DNA of 64,000 nucleotides from Tyto alba (Eukaryota > Chordata > Aves > Strigiformes > Tytonidae), in contig NW_024881316.1 of NCBI RefSeq assembly GCF_018691265.1, positions 29,860,819 through 29,924,818 on the forward strand, given 5' to 3'. Shown here one piece after another: positions 1 to 11,083 of this stretch (position 1 is its first letter; every line of letters starts with the position of its first letter). A model generated the notes under the pieces. The model was given only the letters and a program-made list of their open reading frames with translations, had not been told where the DNA came from and made no database searches. Made by a program: the position numbers and the translations under genes.

Positions 1-704
1 ACAAGCTAAATTGTCATTTTATTGTTCTAGGATCTAATTGTTAATCATATCTGATTTCTGTACTGCAGCACACTAACATAAGACAGCATAAACATACCTT
101 GTCTTCAGGGTACAGACATCTTTGCATTTGTCCCATTGATTTTTCAGTTTTCTATGAAAGATATTTCCCAGAACCCTACCCAATACAAAGATGAGATCTA
201 TCTCCTTGATAACTATTGGACTTAACTGTTAATCAGTAGCATTTTAATGAAGGAACAAAAAAGGTTGAGGAGATGTGTACTGTTGTCTTAAGTTGTTTTA
301 AAAGTAGACAGGCAAAAGATGGTAAAACAGGGGTGAAAGTAATGAAGACATTCCAGATAAAACAAGTAAATATTGGATATTGTATTATTGTATTCCCTAG
401 TCTAACACTGAAGTCTCTTGTCATTGCCAGCTCACAATGTTAAATTCATCTAATTGTGTTATTTGTGACCTTCTCCCTGATTTCCTCTTACCTGCTGTAT
501 TATTTTCAGATGTCCTATCTTCAAAACTAGCTTCTGCACAATATTTCATTCCCTCCATCCATTTCTACTACTTCCCAACTGCTTTTATTCACTTTGCCAA
601 AGAACCCCACTGCACACCGCAGGTAGCACAAGTGACCTTTACTTATCAGTCCTTCTCTACACAGCTTCCCTTTTCCTGATATTCCCAATACAAGGAAGGC
701 AACA
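1..704. other. Non-repetitive AT-rich sequence, no confirmed gene
   Basis: No recognisable transposon, RNA gene or long coding frame. Short open frames of 60 to 80 codons on both strands have no recognisable protein features and are expected by chance. A possible minus-strand exon at 98-151 is listed separately. The right part shades into a CR1 copy. Confidence 0.6.
98..151 (-). other. Candidate minus-strand exon (54 nt), unidentified
   Basis: Read on the minus strand, the segment is preceded by an acceptor-like tract ending TTTCATAG and followed by a strong donor AAG|GTATGT. The 54 bases are an exact multiple of three and open in the frame giving KTEKSMGQMQRCLYPEDK; the codon just upstream in that frame is a stop inside the presumed intron. 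I do not recognise the peptide. Paired splice-like signals this close together also occur by chance in 64 kb, so this is a hypothesis and not a gene call. Confidence 0.2.
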
Positions 705-1292
705 GAAGTTGAGGGAGGTGATTCTCCCCCTCTACTCCACTCTTGTGAGACCTGCAGTCTGCAGGTCTGTGTTCAGCTCTGGAGACCCCAACATAAGAAG
801 GACATGGGCCTGCTCAAGCAAGTCCAGAGGAGGGCCATGAAGATGATCGGGGGATGAAGCACCTCCCCTAGGAGGACAGGCTGAGAGAGTTGGGGTTGTT
901 CAGCCTGAAGAAGAGAAGACTTAGGGGAGACCTTATAGCAGCCTTCCAGTACTTAAAGGGAGCTACAGGAAAGATGGGAAGGGACACTGTATCAGAGAGT
1001 ATAGTGACAGGATGAGGGGTAATGGTTTTAAACCAAAAGAGGGTAGAATTCAATTAGATACAAAGAAGAAATTCATTCCTGTGAGGGTGGTGAGGCACTG
1101 GAACAGGTTGACCAGAGAAGTTCTGGATGCCCCCTCCCTGGAATTGTTTAAGGCCAGGTTGGACAGGGCTTTGAGCAACCTGGTCTAGCAGAAGGTGTCC
1201 CTGACCATGGCAGGAGGGTTGGAGCTGGATGACCTTTAAAGGTCCTTTCCAACGTAAACAATTCTATGATTTTATGATTCTGTGATTCTATG
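705..1292 (+). mobile_element. CR1 LINE, 5'-truncated 3' end (ORF2 C-terminus plus 3' UTR)
   Basis: A chicken-repeat-1 non-LTR retrotransposon copy in plus orientation. The left part corresponds to the last stretch of ORF2 downstream of the reverse transcriptase core, in the consensus order for hydrophobic GEVVLPLYSALVRP-like, LGSPTQEGHG-like and [12 protein letters not shown] blocks, but broken by frameshifts and stops. The right part is the 3' UTR, which ends in the diagnostic degenerate octamer run (ATTCTATGAT TTTATGATTC) at 1261-1292. The copy is typically 5'-truncated and has no poly(A) tail, as expected for CR1. Not capable of coding. Confidence 0.93.
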
Positions 1293-2539
1293 AATATGCT
1301 CAGAGGTGTTCAAAGTTCTGACAAAAAATCAGATTCAGCATATTTTGCAAGGGTTGAGGGCAGAGGTATTTAATAAAAGATAGTCAGTTAGTATCTCCAA
1401 CTTTGGAGATTCTTCCCCCAGCAACCTACCCCTTGTTGCCTGTAATTGTTCCAAGATAGACATGTTGTAAGAAATAAACAGGACTGGTGATTTCCATTTT
1501 CTTAATGATTTCCTTTGTGGCTGCAGGAGGAAGGAAGTTTGAAAAGGAAGCAGATGATGAAAAAGGTGTTGTCAACCTCCAGATGCTGAAGGACACCCTT
1601 CCTTCTCCCACTTCTTCAATGTCTCCCTTGGATATGTAGTGGATAGAGGAGACAATGGAAAGGCAAAGTCGGCAGAGATTGTACTTAAGGTGTATGTATG
1701 TATGTGTGTGACTATACATTCCCTTCAGTGACCAGCTGGGCATTATCTGCTATGGCTTTAATTCTAGCTTTGATACTAGACATTCTTCAATTCTGCTTTT
1801 AAATTGTGGTATCATACACTTTATCATTAGTACTGTATAGCTTACTACATGCTTAATGTTCTGTTTTGTCCTAATGGAGAAGGTGGTAGGACTGAATCTC
1901 TGGAAAGATTAAACATGGTAAATTTGCCCTTAGTATCCCATAAGAATAACATCAATAGCAACTGCAGGCTACTAACTCTGACAAAGTCTTAATCTACCTG
2001 CCTTCATGGTTTCCAGAGAAGTTTACATTCCTAATCTCTAGAATTTTTAATTAATAAAAGGAAGGAGATATTTTCTTGCTTATGACACCTATCACATATT
2101 CCTGGCTTTCCTGAGGACAGTAAGATCTGACATAGCACCTCTGCAAATAGGAGCAATATAAGTCAACATACAGTAGTATTAAATCACTGTTAGTGGTTGT
2201 ACACACTGCCCATCCCAACTGATACTTCTAATCAATCAACCGCTCTTCCTTCCTGCCCCTTATGTGTTTTTTACAGCATGCTCGTATGATGTAGAGAAGG
2301 TTTTCCCTCTCAGGTGGAGATAATTCTATTGAGATATGAAACACTTAATACTGTGCAGCAAGAAAGGCTCATATATCAGGGATGTCACTTCTGTCTGACC
2401 TGATCCTTAATTCTACTTAGATTCTATAGTTAGTTGAACCAGACAAAAACATTAAGTGACATGCTGAATTTAAGTATCATATACTTACATTTGATTTCTT
2501 TTTGTCACCAACTTCACATTTTCACAAGCCATAACAAGC
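1293..2539. other. Non-repetitive sequence with one short microsatellite
   Basis: No gene or transposon recognised. A (GTAT)n run followed by GT repeats lies at about 1690-1711. A minus-strand frame of 105 codons at 1426-1743 has no recognisable domain and crosses the microsatellite; I treat it as chance. Confidence 0.6.
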
Positions 2540-3006
2540 TGTTGTGGTTTGAGCCTGGTCAGCAGCTAAATGCCACACAGTCGCTCACCCACACTCCCCC
2601 CAGTTGGGAATGGGGAGGGAATCGGAGGGGCAAAGGGAGACTTGTGGGTTGAGATAAAAACAGTTTAATAACAGTGACAGAATAACACGCTGACAGCAGT
2701 ATCAACAGGTAATGTACAATACAGCTGCTCAACACCCACCTGCTGATCCCAAACACAACAACCCCACAACACCACCCCCAGAAGTGAGAGCCCCTCCCAC
2801 CTCCCTCCTTCCTTTATATAGTGAGCACAATGTCACGTGACATGGACTATCGGCCAATCGGGGCCCAGCCCTCCAGCTGTGCTCCCCCCGCCCCCGCACA
2901 CAGGTGAGGGCACTGGGACCTGGGGAGCCCCTGGGGTCTCAGGGTGCTGCAGCACTCCTCCCGCTGCCAAACCAACGGGAACTCTAGGCCAGCCCTAACC
3001 AGGACA
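2540..3006 (-). mobile_element. Solo LTR, avian endogenous retrovirus, minus strand (family A, copy 1)
   Basis: A complete 467-base LTR. On the minus strand it begins TGTCCTGGTT and ends CCACAACA, so it has canonical TG...CA ends. A perfect 5-base target-site duplication CAAGC flanks it (2535-2539 and 3007-3011). On the minus strand the order is as in an LTR: TATA box TATATAAAG (about 2812-2820), then poly(A) signal ATTAAA (2664-2669), then U5. No gag, pol or env sequence adjoins it, so it is a solo LTR left by LTR-LTR recombination. It is clearly the same family as 24305-24802. The 5-base duplication points to an ERVL-like or related integrase, but the family name cannot be fixed without a repeat library. 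Confidence 0.92.
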
Positions 3007-3154
3007 CAAGCTCACCTGTTTCACAGCACTAGCTGAATTGGTAATTAGGGTGCTAGAAATATTGAAGAAGGAGCAATACAATTTTAATTGTGCAACCTGC
3101 TCTGGCTGTAACAGTGGAATGCCTGTATAAGACAATGTTTATTACACATATCAC

Positions 3155-3189
<35 letters not shown>

Positions 3190-4483
3190 ACTTGATGCTA
3201 TTAAGGTATTAACAGTCTTGTAACAAGCTTTTTGGAAAGAAAAAATTTTTAACTTTTAACATTTGTGTTTGACAAATCTAGAAAGGGTCAAGCACGGAAA
3301 AACATCATAGGCCTTATTATCTTGTGTAATATTTGTCTATTGTACCCATTTTCATCTTTGGTCTTATACTTTAACTGCAAGATTTTCTGGACAGTCCTTT
3401 TTGGTACATATTCACTAACTAATAAAAGATAGAGACATTACTAGTGACATTTTCCTGAAATCTTTTGAAAAGGATCTACAGCTTCATACAGTGTCTCTGA
3501 GCAAACCATAGAAGGTAGGTATTGCTTCTTTGAAGGGGTGGACTTCTAACTCCTCTCACTTTAGAGTGGACATCTATGGATAATGTTCAATGGCTCCACA
3601 TTTTTCTCCAAGGTGCCTTTGACAGAAACTTTGCCTTTGTAACTACAATGACATAACCAGAAGTGAATTGCAGTAGAATAGATAAGAGTTAACCAGAGAA
3701 ATACTAATTGTTTCTTTGGTCAGTTTCTCAAAGCCAAGCACAGGGAAAAATGCCTCTCAGGAAGGGTAGGCAGCCATATGTCACTGTAGTCCTTGTCTAT
3801 ATTCTCCTTTTCCACTAGTGTTTAATTTTATATTTTTCCTTATTTTTCACTTGTTGCATAATCTCACTCACAATTGAAGTTATTTGAGCATGAGACAGCC
3901 TTTCTCAGCAGTGTTTGGCTGTAGGAGATCTCTGAGACTTTGGAAAGCAAGCGCCTGGGGGCAAAGAGGTATGCATGGATCAGAAAGGGAAACAGAGGTT
4001 ACATCACCTCCATAGGACCCAAAACTCTACCCCTCACACAGAGTAGGTATTTCAGATGTTGAAATATTGTGCAATCTATCTGGTGGAAGATCCACATTTA
4101 GTCTCATATTTACTGCAAACAGTAATTGCAACCATCATGGAAGTGATGAGAAAGACATTATAACTACTTAGTTTGTGCTCAGTTGTTGTCTGTGCAGGGT
4201 GAGACTTCAAAAATTTTTGCTCATTAGCAGTAATGAAATTGAAGAAAGTGTTAATTTTTCAACATACCCCAAAAACCAATTAAAAAATAATAACAGCTAA
4301 GATTTGGTAATTACAGAGTTTTAAATCCTATCTTTAGAAAAAAATCCTTTTAGATTCTCACAGTAACAATGAATTTAATTTTGATGTCTGCATTGCCTTT
4401 TTCTGTAGCAGCTGATTCTTTTTTCTTTAAAAAGTGGTGAAAAGAAACGTCATGCACACCATCAAATAAGTGCACAGAGATAT
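3007..4483. other. Non-repetitive sequence with a 29-base poly(A) run
   Basis: No gene recognised. An uninterrupted A29 lies at 3158-3186. No AATAAA or ATTAAA sits in the right place upstream, and no coding sequence is recognisable before it, so I do not call it the tail of a processed pseudogene. The rest is ordinary AT-rich sequence. Confidence 0.6.
3158..3186. repeat. Poly(A) homopolymer, A29
   Basis: Twenty-nine consecutive A residues on the plus strand, about 150 bases to the right of a solo LTR. Confidence 0.95.
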
Positions 4484-5067
4484 TGCCGTGGTTTAAGTCC
4501 AGCCAGAAATTAGGCACCACACAGCCACTTGCTCACTCCAACCCCCAGTGGGACGGGGGAGAGAATTAGAAGAAAAAAGTAAAATTAATGGGTTGACATA
4601 AAAACAGTTTAATAGGAGAGAAAAAGAAAGGGAAAAATATTATTATAATAATATAATTATTAATATATATTTATAATAATAATAGAATATACAAAACAAG
4701 TGATGCACAATACAATTGCTCACCACTCACCGACCAATTCCCAGCCAATTCTTGAGCTGTGACACCCTCCAGACAAGTTTCCCCAGTTTATATACTGGAC
4801 ACAACATCATATGTTATGGAATACTCCTTTGGCTTGTTTGGGTCAGCTGCTGTTGTTGCGTCCTCTCTCAGCTTCTTGTGCACTCCCAGTCTCTGCTGGC
4901 AGGGCAACTGGAGAAGCTAAGAAGTCATTGACCAAATATAAAAAGTGCTTAGCACCAACTAAAACATCAGTGTGTTATCTACCTTATTCTCATTTTAAAT
5001 CCAAAACACAGCACTATGCCAGATACTAGGAAGAAAAGTTAACATTATTCCAGCAGAAACCAGGACA
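4484..5067 (-). mobile_element. Solo LTR, avian endogenous retrovirus, minus strand (family B, copy 1)
   Basis: A 584-base LTR. On the minus strand it starts TGTCCTGGTTTCTGCTGG and ends AAACCACGGCA, with TG...CA ends. The flanks read GATAT (4479-4483) and GATAG (5068-5072), a 5-base duplication with one mismatch, which suggests an older insertion. The minus strand shows a TATA box TATATAAAC (about 4786-4794) and then ATTAAA (4608-4613). An AT-rich ATA/TAA microsatellite of about 55 bases (4636-4690) has expanded inside the element, which partly explains why it is longer than its sister at 10582. No internal viral genes remain. Confidence 0.88.
4636..4690. repeat. AT-rich microsatellite (ATA/TAA)n inside an LTR
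   Basis: Irregular ATT/ATA/TAA repeats interrupting family B LTR sequence, between the poly(A) signal and the region that aligns with the sister copy. Confidence 0.85.
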
Positions 5068-6895
5068 GATAGCTTCCTGCACACACTTCTTCATTAACTT
5101 TTACCTTCATTATCCCATTGAAGATAAAATGCTAATGGATTTGAAATGAAAGTGGACACTGGAGATTCTTAAAATTCATATGATGAATATTACAATCTCA
5201 CTGAATAGACACCATTTATATAGTTTTGTCCATTTGCCTCACATTTGTACTACCGGTGTCCACGATGTACAAGCTGGACTGTATATTAGTAGGTATTATC
5301 GATTTGTTATGAAAATAGGACAAAATTCTTTGAACTGAACGAGAAATGTAGCATTTTGCTGTTTCTGTATGATGAGAATATATTTTTGACAATGTAACAC
5401 AGTATTTGTTTTTGAAAGTTAAACATAAAAGTCTTCCTATCTTTCTCTGAAAGTATTAATGTTGTATTGTCAGGAAAGATTACTGTCCAGAACTGAGCAG
5501 CTGTGTGATTTATTCTCTGCAGATATACCATAACATTTGGTTATTAAAGGAAGACAGAGCTTCTGGAGATGGAGCATTAGCTTTGATTTAAACATGTTTT
5601 CTCATTCCTCTTTCTTCAAGTTTATTTTTTCTTGAAAAAATAGAAGCAGAACTGAACTTTCTAGACTTTGTTCACACAGAATAAACACTATTATAAAAGA
5701 CTATTTGCAATGAAATTGAGGCCTGATATAAAATAAATTAATTTATTTCATTATTTTAGACAAAAATATATTCTAGTTTATACAGCATGTCATGTATGAA
5801 AAAGTATGCCATGAAAGTTATTTTAGTGTATTATCATGCAAGGATAGTTCACGTCATAACAAATGAAATTAGTACCTTTTTTGGCAATGAATTTCAGAAT
5901 TAAAGTATTTTAACATATTCACTATGTGTCTTGAAATTATCCATAGAATCTAAAATACTTTAAACGCTCATAAATATGAATAATCAGGGGGCTTTTTGCC
6001 ATTGGGCTTGTTTGACTTTTGTCTTTACAGATGATAACAAAAAAATGAATCATCCTGCAGTGTATCAATCACATGGGATTACTGCCATATTACTAGAAAA
6101 TATCATTAACAAGAAATTGTAATACTTATAATTGAAAATTATTTCCAATGACAAAGGGTAGATAGCATACTTAATATCTTTTCAAAACAATCTAGACTAC
6201 TTATTTAGATGGAATATTTTTCCTGAAAACTGTGGGAAGAGGTTTGAGATTAAATTCTACAGAATTAGTTTCAATACAATTTTCTAAATTTCCACTCATG
6301 GTAAAGACTTCTGATTGGAGAAAAACATCTGCAAAGTTTTTCAAAACTATTTGTAAAGTTTAGAGCAGTAAAAATTCATTTCATACAAAGTGTCTGTCAG
6401 GTGTCATGTATATGTTTCAGTAAAACTTTGAAATTATTAAAATATCGCTTATTTCATTTGTAGATGAAAATTAGACATAGATCTTATTATTTGGAGTAAT
6501 TGGAATTAATAATGCAAAAGAATACATAAAAATATTTTTGCTAAAAAGTCTCTACATTTGCTCCTAAATGACAGATCAATATACATCACTTTACAGAACT
6601 GTTATTTAGTTTTCCATTTGAGACAGTTCCATGGAGTTGTCACATTCAGTAGTCACTTCCCAGATTGATCAGTTTTCCTAAGAAAAGAGTTTTTATATAT
6701 GCTGCAGGGTGGGTAAGGCAGAGTTTTTCCAAGTCTTTTTGACCTTCATTGCTGAAACTCAGGTCCACAGAATCAACCTCTTTTGGTACTTCTCATTTCT
6801 CCAAGGTCCTAGAGAACACCTCTGAAGAAAACTGTTCTTCCCAATGTCAGTGTCACTGTGGAATTTATCCTGGAGTTGACCACTAGCATCTTCTT
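5068..6895. other. AT-rich non-repetitive sequence, no gene
   Basis: I see no transposon, RNA gene or coding exon. A 74-codon minus-strand frame at 5307-5531 has no recognisable feature. Composition is strongly AT-rich with short A and T runs. Confidence 0.6.
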
Positions 6896-7013
6896 CACAG
6901 AATGATTGAGGTTGGAAGCAATCTTCCATCTAGTCTAATGTCCTGCTCAAAGCAGAATCAGCAACAGCAGGTTGCTCAGTGTCTTGTTCATTTGTGTTGG
7001 GCTACCTCCAAGA
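6896..7013 (-). mobile_element. CR1 LINE fragment, extreme 3' end, minus strand
   Basis: About 120 bases match the reverse complement of the CR1 3' UTR: CACAGAATGATTGAGGTTGG at the left edge, then the stretch corresponding to the agtccaaccccctgctcaa block, and CAGCAGGTTGCTCAG further right. It is diverged and truncated well before ORF2. Confidence 0.85.
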
Positions 7014-8959
7014 TACAATTTCATCTTAAAACTTCACACACACACAAATACTCATCAAACTAGATGCATTCAATTGCCTCCATTATTAATATTTATAAAG
7101 GTTAGATGTAGCCCAATATCTGTAAAGGACCAAAAATTATTATTTTTCTAGAAATTTCATTCTGGGACAAAGGACTGTCATGATGTAGAGTCACACAAAT
7201 GTTGGCCATTAACAGACAAGTGATGATGGGAGGAACACACTTTCCTCAGCTCTACACAGTTATGCAGGGTTTCCCTGCTCTCCTCACAGCTGATGCACAC
7301 ACTTTAGGAGGTAGGGAGAATATGAAATACCGGACACTGAACACTGTGAAGACCCACAGAAGGAATTAGTTGATTTGTGGGAAAAGCGGTGTGAAAATCC
7401 TCACTATCCCAGTCAAATCTAACTCCACTGAAAAACCGGCAACAGATTGAAAAATGAATAAATTAGGCGTTTTATCATAGTGCCCCAGTAAGTCAAGGGA
7501 AGAGTCACTAGAACTCCATAAACCTGCATCTAAATCCAGAGCTTAATTTGTAACAAAGTCTGATCCTTTCTGTTGAAGGTACTTTCCTCCTTTGCACTAA
7601 AACCACCTTGAATAAAAGATTAGGAGATTCATGTTTCATTTACTGAGATCTCTTTCTCAGATAAATAAAGCATGTAATTTGGAAAGTCGATATTTACTAT
7701 AAGGTTTCATCATGCAGTCACACCTAAAATGACACAGGTCTTTAATTTTAATTTCCTACCTGTAATAAAACATAGCTCTCATCAGAAGATTCAAGTAGTT
7801 TGGAAAGGAAATACCTTTATAGCTTGTTCATCCATAACCTGTTGCAAATATTACAAGCTGGTGACTGCTGGTAAGATTTAGTGGCATTCAGGGTATTCTA
7901 AATTCATTTTATTATTCTGTATATGTTAGTATTCAAATGTAAATCTAACTATATTTTAAACCTCTGATTCATCCTTTCCATTTCGTAAGCCTAAGTTCTC
8001 AACATAACAAAACAAAACATGATCATTTCTAGTTTGTTATGTCTCTTCTACAAACACAAAATGAGAAGTCATGGAATATTGTTTTACCATCTGTTCAGCA
8101 AGATCTTAGAATTTAAGAATTTAGATAAGCTGGACAACTATACAGAATTTTAAGTGCTCATTATACTGGATCTTCAGGGGCCTTCAGTATTCAATTTTTT
8201 TCTGCCTTTTTTATCTCTGAAACTTGTATGACTATTTATGTTTCACTGTATATTACATTTTCATAAAGTCTTTGAACATGAAACAAATTATTTTTTATCA
8301 TAAAATAATATTTGTATCAGATATTCTAGAGCAATGCAGCTGGTCTCTATGGTATGCAGCTGTAACATAACTTCAGGCCTTTTGTCTGACCTCAGCTACA
8401 GACAAATCTGGAATGATTCCACAAAGGTACTCCTATTTCACTGGTGTAAAAACTATTGGGAGAAGAACTACATTCTACCTAAGGACAGTAGGTTTTTTCT
8501 ATGTTTATTTACAGAAGGTTAACATAATTTGACTCACCATGCATTAGCTCCTTGTTTTTGTAACTGCAGTTTTACAAGGTGAAAAACAGCATAGGATCTT
8601 CCTCCTTATCAACATTTCCATCTAATAAAATAGAATTTCCCAATATATTACAAAATCAAATACTATCATGGCCCCAGTTTTCACTTGCATATCAAGGGAC
8701 AAAAGTAGCACATGCAATCAAGAACCAGATCCAAAGAAGGGCAAGAGCATGGTGAAGTTAGATGGCATATAAGGAGGAATATCTTTTTCACTCTTCTGAA
8801 ACTACATTTCAAAGGTAGAACACCAGCTATAGGGACCTCTGTCATGGTCATACCCGTATGTTGCATGCTATACTGACTAGTGAGAAGTCGACAAGCTCCT
8901 TGGCAGCTTCCCTGGGAAAGTTTATGTGGGGAAATAAATGTTCACATAGAGAAAACAGG
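7014..8959. other. Non-repetitive AT-rich sequence, no gene
   Basis: No transposon or exon recognised. Small open frames (for example 8334-8522 plus and 8681-8866 minus) look like chance. Confidence 0.6.
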
Positions 8960-9543
8960 ATTGCTGTCCATAAATCCAGCAATGCACCTTTGTGGCAAAA
9001 AGGGCAAGAGCCTCCTGACTGCATTAAGAAGACGGTTGCCACCAGGTCAAAGAGAATGATCCTTTCCCTCTACTCAATACTGATGTGGTTGTATCTGGAG
9101 TGCTGTGTCCAGTTCTGGGCTCCCCAGTGTAAGAAAGATATGGACTTACTGGAACAATTCCAGCTAAAGGCCATGAAGATGATGAAGGGATTGGAGTATA
9201 TTTCATACGAGGAGAGGCTGAGAGAGCTGGAAATCTTCAGCTGGAAGGGCCAGGGGAAATACTTGATGGGAGGGAATGAAGAAGATGGAGCCTTCATTGT
9301 GCCCACTGAGACAAGGAGCACAAATAAAAATACATGAAATTCCATCTGAAGACTCTGAGGGTGGTCAAACACTGAAACAGGTTACACAGAGAGGCTGTGT
9401 AATTTTCAGCCTTGGAGATACTCAAAACCCAACTGGATGTGGTGCTATTCAACCTGCTCTACCTGATTCTGGTTGATCAGGGCAGATGGACTAGATGACA
9501 TCAAGAAGTCCCTTCCAGCTTCAATCATTCTGTGAGTCTGTGA
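8960..9543 (+). mobile_element. CR1 LINE, 5'-truncated 3' end, plus strand
   Basis: CR1 ORF2 C-terminal region followed by the 3' UTR. An uninterrupted plus-strand frame through this copy encodes about 100 CR1-like residues, including the blocks SKRMILSLYSILMWLYLE, VQFWAPQCKKDMDLLEQ and YEERLRELEIFS; these sit downstream of the reverse transcriptase core in full-length CR1. The UTR then runs to a degenerate octamer end (ATTCTGTGAGTCTGTGAA) near 9527-9543. The frame is a fossil: it has no start codon of its own in CR1 terms and lacks all catalytic motifs. Confidence 0.92.
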
Positions 9544-10581
9544 AAGGCATAGCTCAAAAGTAGGTGATGCTCTGTGGGAGGTCACAAAATCAAGAAACAG
9601 AGAGGAAATATAGACATTTCCATCATGAACTAATCTACTGTAGAAGTGGTGTGACTCCTGAAAATATTTTTCTTCTCCTTGTTGCAAAATTTGGCTTTCC
9701 AGCATAGATCTGATGATTCTGTATCTTGAAGCTAAAATCACCAAGTCATAAACTATCCTGAACTATTGTAATGCATTTTTTTCAGAGTAAACTTTGAGAT
9801 CATGCTCAACAGAAATTAATTTGCTCTGTTTTTTGCAGGTGAAAGATTAATTTTTTGTATTTAACCTACCTAGAGTCCCCAAGTTGTCAGTATTTTACTC
9901 TTAGTAGGATTTCATTTTCAAAAGCCTATAAAATAAAAAGCAAAGCAACAACTACTCAATTCTACTGAATGGGGGGAAAAAGGTAATATTCTAAAGTAGA
10001 ATTTCTCATCTTTTTGAAGTACACAATATTTGCTGATAGATTGGCAAATTTACTTTCTTACTCTTGTTCCAAAAGATGCCTCCAGAACAGCACCTTATAA
10101 AAACCCACTTCATATGTCAGTGCTCTAGGCTGTTTAACTCCAGAACAGTGTAAGCACATCTCTTATATTGTCATTTGACCTTCAATTTCTTGTTGCTGTC
10201 CAACAAGTCCTAATAGCTCTCCAACTAATCCATATGCACCTACACGCTTACACTGTGATCCCTCACTTAGAACTGCGCCATCCAGCATCCTCACAGATAT
10301 TGCTACACCAACACAACGACCAGAAAGATAAATCCCAACACAGGGGCAAAACTATCATTCCAAGTGCCCTGCTCTTGTCAGAGGCCATGAAGTCACGACA
10401 GGGACCAGATACAGACTTTAGCCAGGCATCAACATGCACAAAATTTAGCCCTGAAACATCCAATATATTATTGGACAAATTAATTGAATAATAATAATAA
10501 AAAAGCCAGAGTTTAGCATCTCTGCTTTAGGAATCTCTGAACCCTGTATCAATGGATGCTATAAAAATATTTTCTCTGGGG
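9544..10581. other. Non-repetitive sequence, no gene
   Basis: No recognisable transposon or exon. A plus-strand frame of 107 codons at 10168-10491 has no membrane segment, signal peptide or known motif, and I treat it as chance. Confidence 0.55.
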
Positions 10582-11078
10582 TTTTGTGGGTTAACCCCAG
10601 TAGGAAGCTCAACCTCACACAGCCGCTCGATCACTCCTCCCCCATAGTGGGATGGGGAAGAGAATTATCAGGGTAAAAGCAAGAAAAGTTGTGGGTTGAG
10701 ATAAAGACAGTTTATTTAAGTAAAGCAAAAACTGCGTGCACATGCAAAACAAAACAAGGAATTCATCCACCACTCCCCATCAGCAGGCAGGTGTTCAGCC
10801 ATCCCCAGGAAAGCAGGACTCCATTGTGTGTAATGGTGACTTAGGAAGACAAATGACAACTCTGAACACTCCCCACTTCCTCCATCTTCCCTTCTTTCCT
10901 TCCTTCTTTATAAGCTGAGCATGATGTCATGTGGTCTGCAATATCCCTTTGATTCACTGATGAGCAATAGCTAAAATATCAGTGTGCTGTCAACACTCTT
11001 TTGGTTGCAAATGCAAAACATAGTCCCATACTAGCTACTGTGAAGAAAATTATTTCTAGCCCAGCAAAAAACTGTACA
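10582..11078 (-). mobile_element. Solo LTR, avian endogenous retrovirus, minus strand (family B, copy 2)
   Basis: A 497-base LTR with a perfect 5-base target-site duplication TGGGG (10577-10581 and 11079-11083). On the minus strand it starts TGTACAGTTTTTTGCTGG and ends with the CCCACAA-type terminus, whose last TG/CA dinucleotide is mutated (TT on the plus strand at 10582-10583). TATA box on minus CTTATAAAG (10906-10914) and poly(A) signal AATAAA (10711-10716). Its U3 clearly resembles that of 4484-5067 (shared ATATCAGTGTG and ATACTAGCTACTGTGAAGAA-type blocks). The end mutation and loss of the internal region indicate a fixed, inactive insertion. Confidence 0.88.
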
Positions 11079-11083
11079 TGGGG

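Noticed and set aside
3016..3052. Minus-strand 37-base exon with CAG|GTGAGC donor
   Set aside because: Too short, its donor lies partly in the LTR target duplication, and one isolated micro-exon is not better than chance.
3007..3186. Processed pseudogene with tail A29
   Set aside because: No poly(A) signal at the proper distance, no recognisable coding remnant, and no flanking duplication around the segment that I can see.
8858..9337. 159-codon plus-strand frame as a host gene
   Set aside because: Its central and C-terminal parts are clearly CR1 ORF2 tail; it is a LINE fossil, not a host gene.
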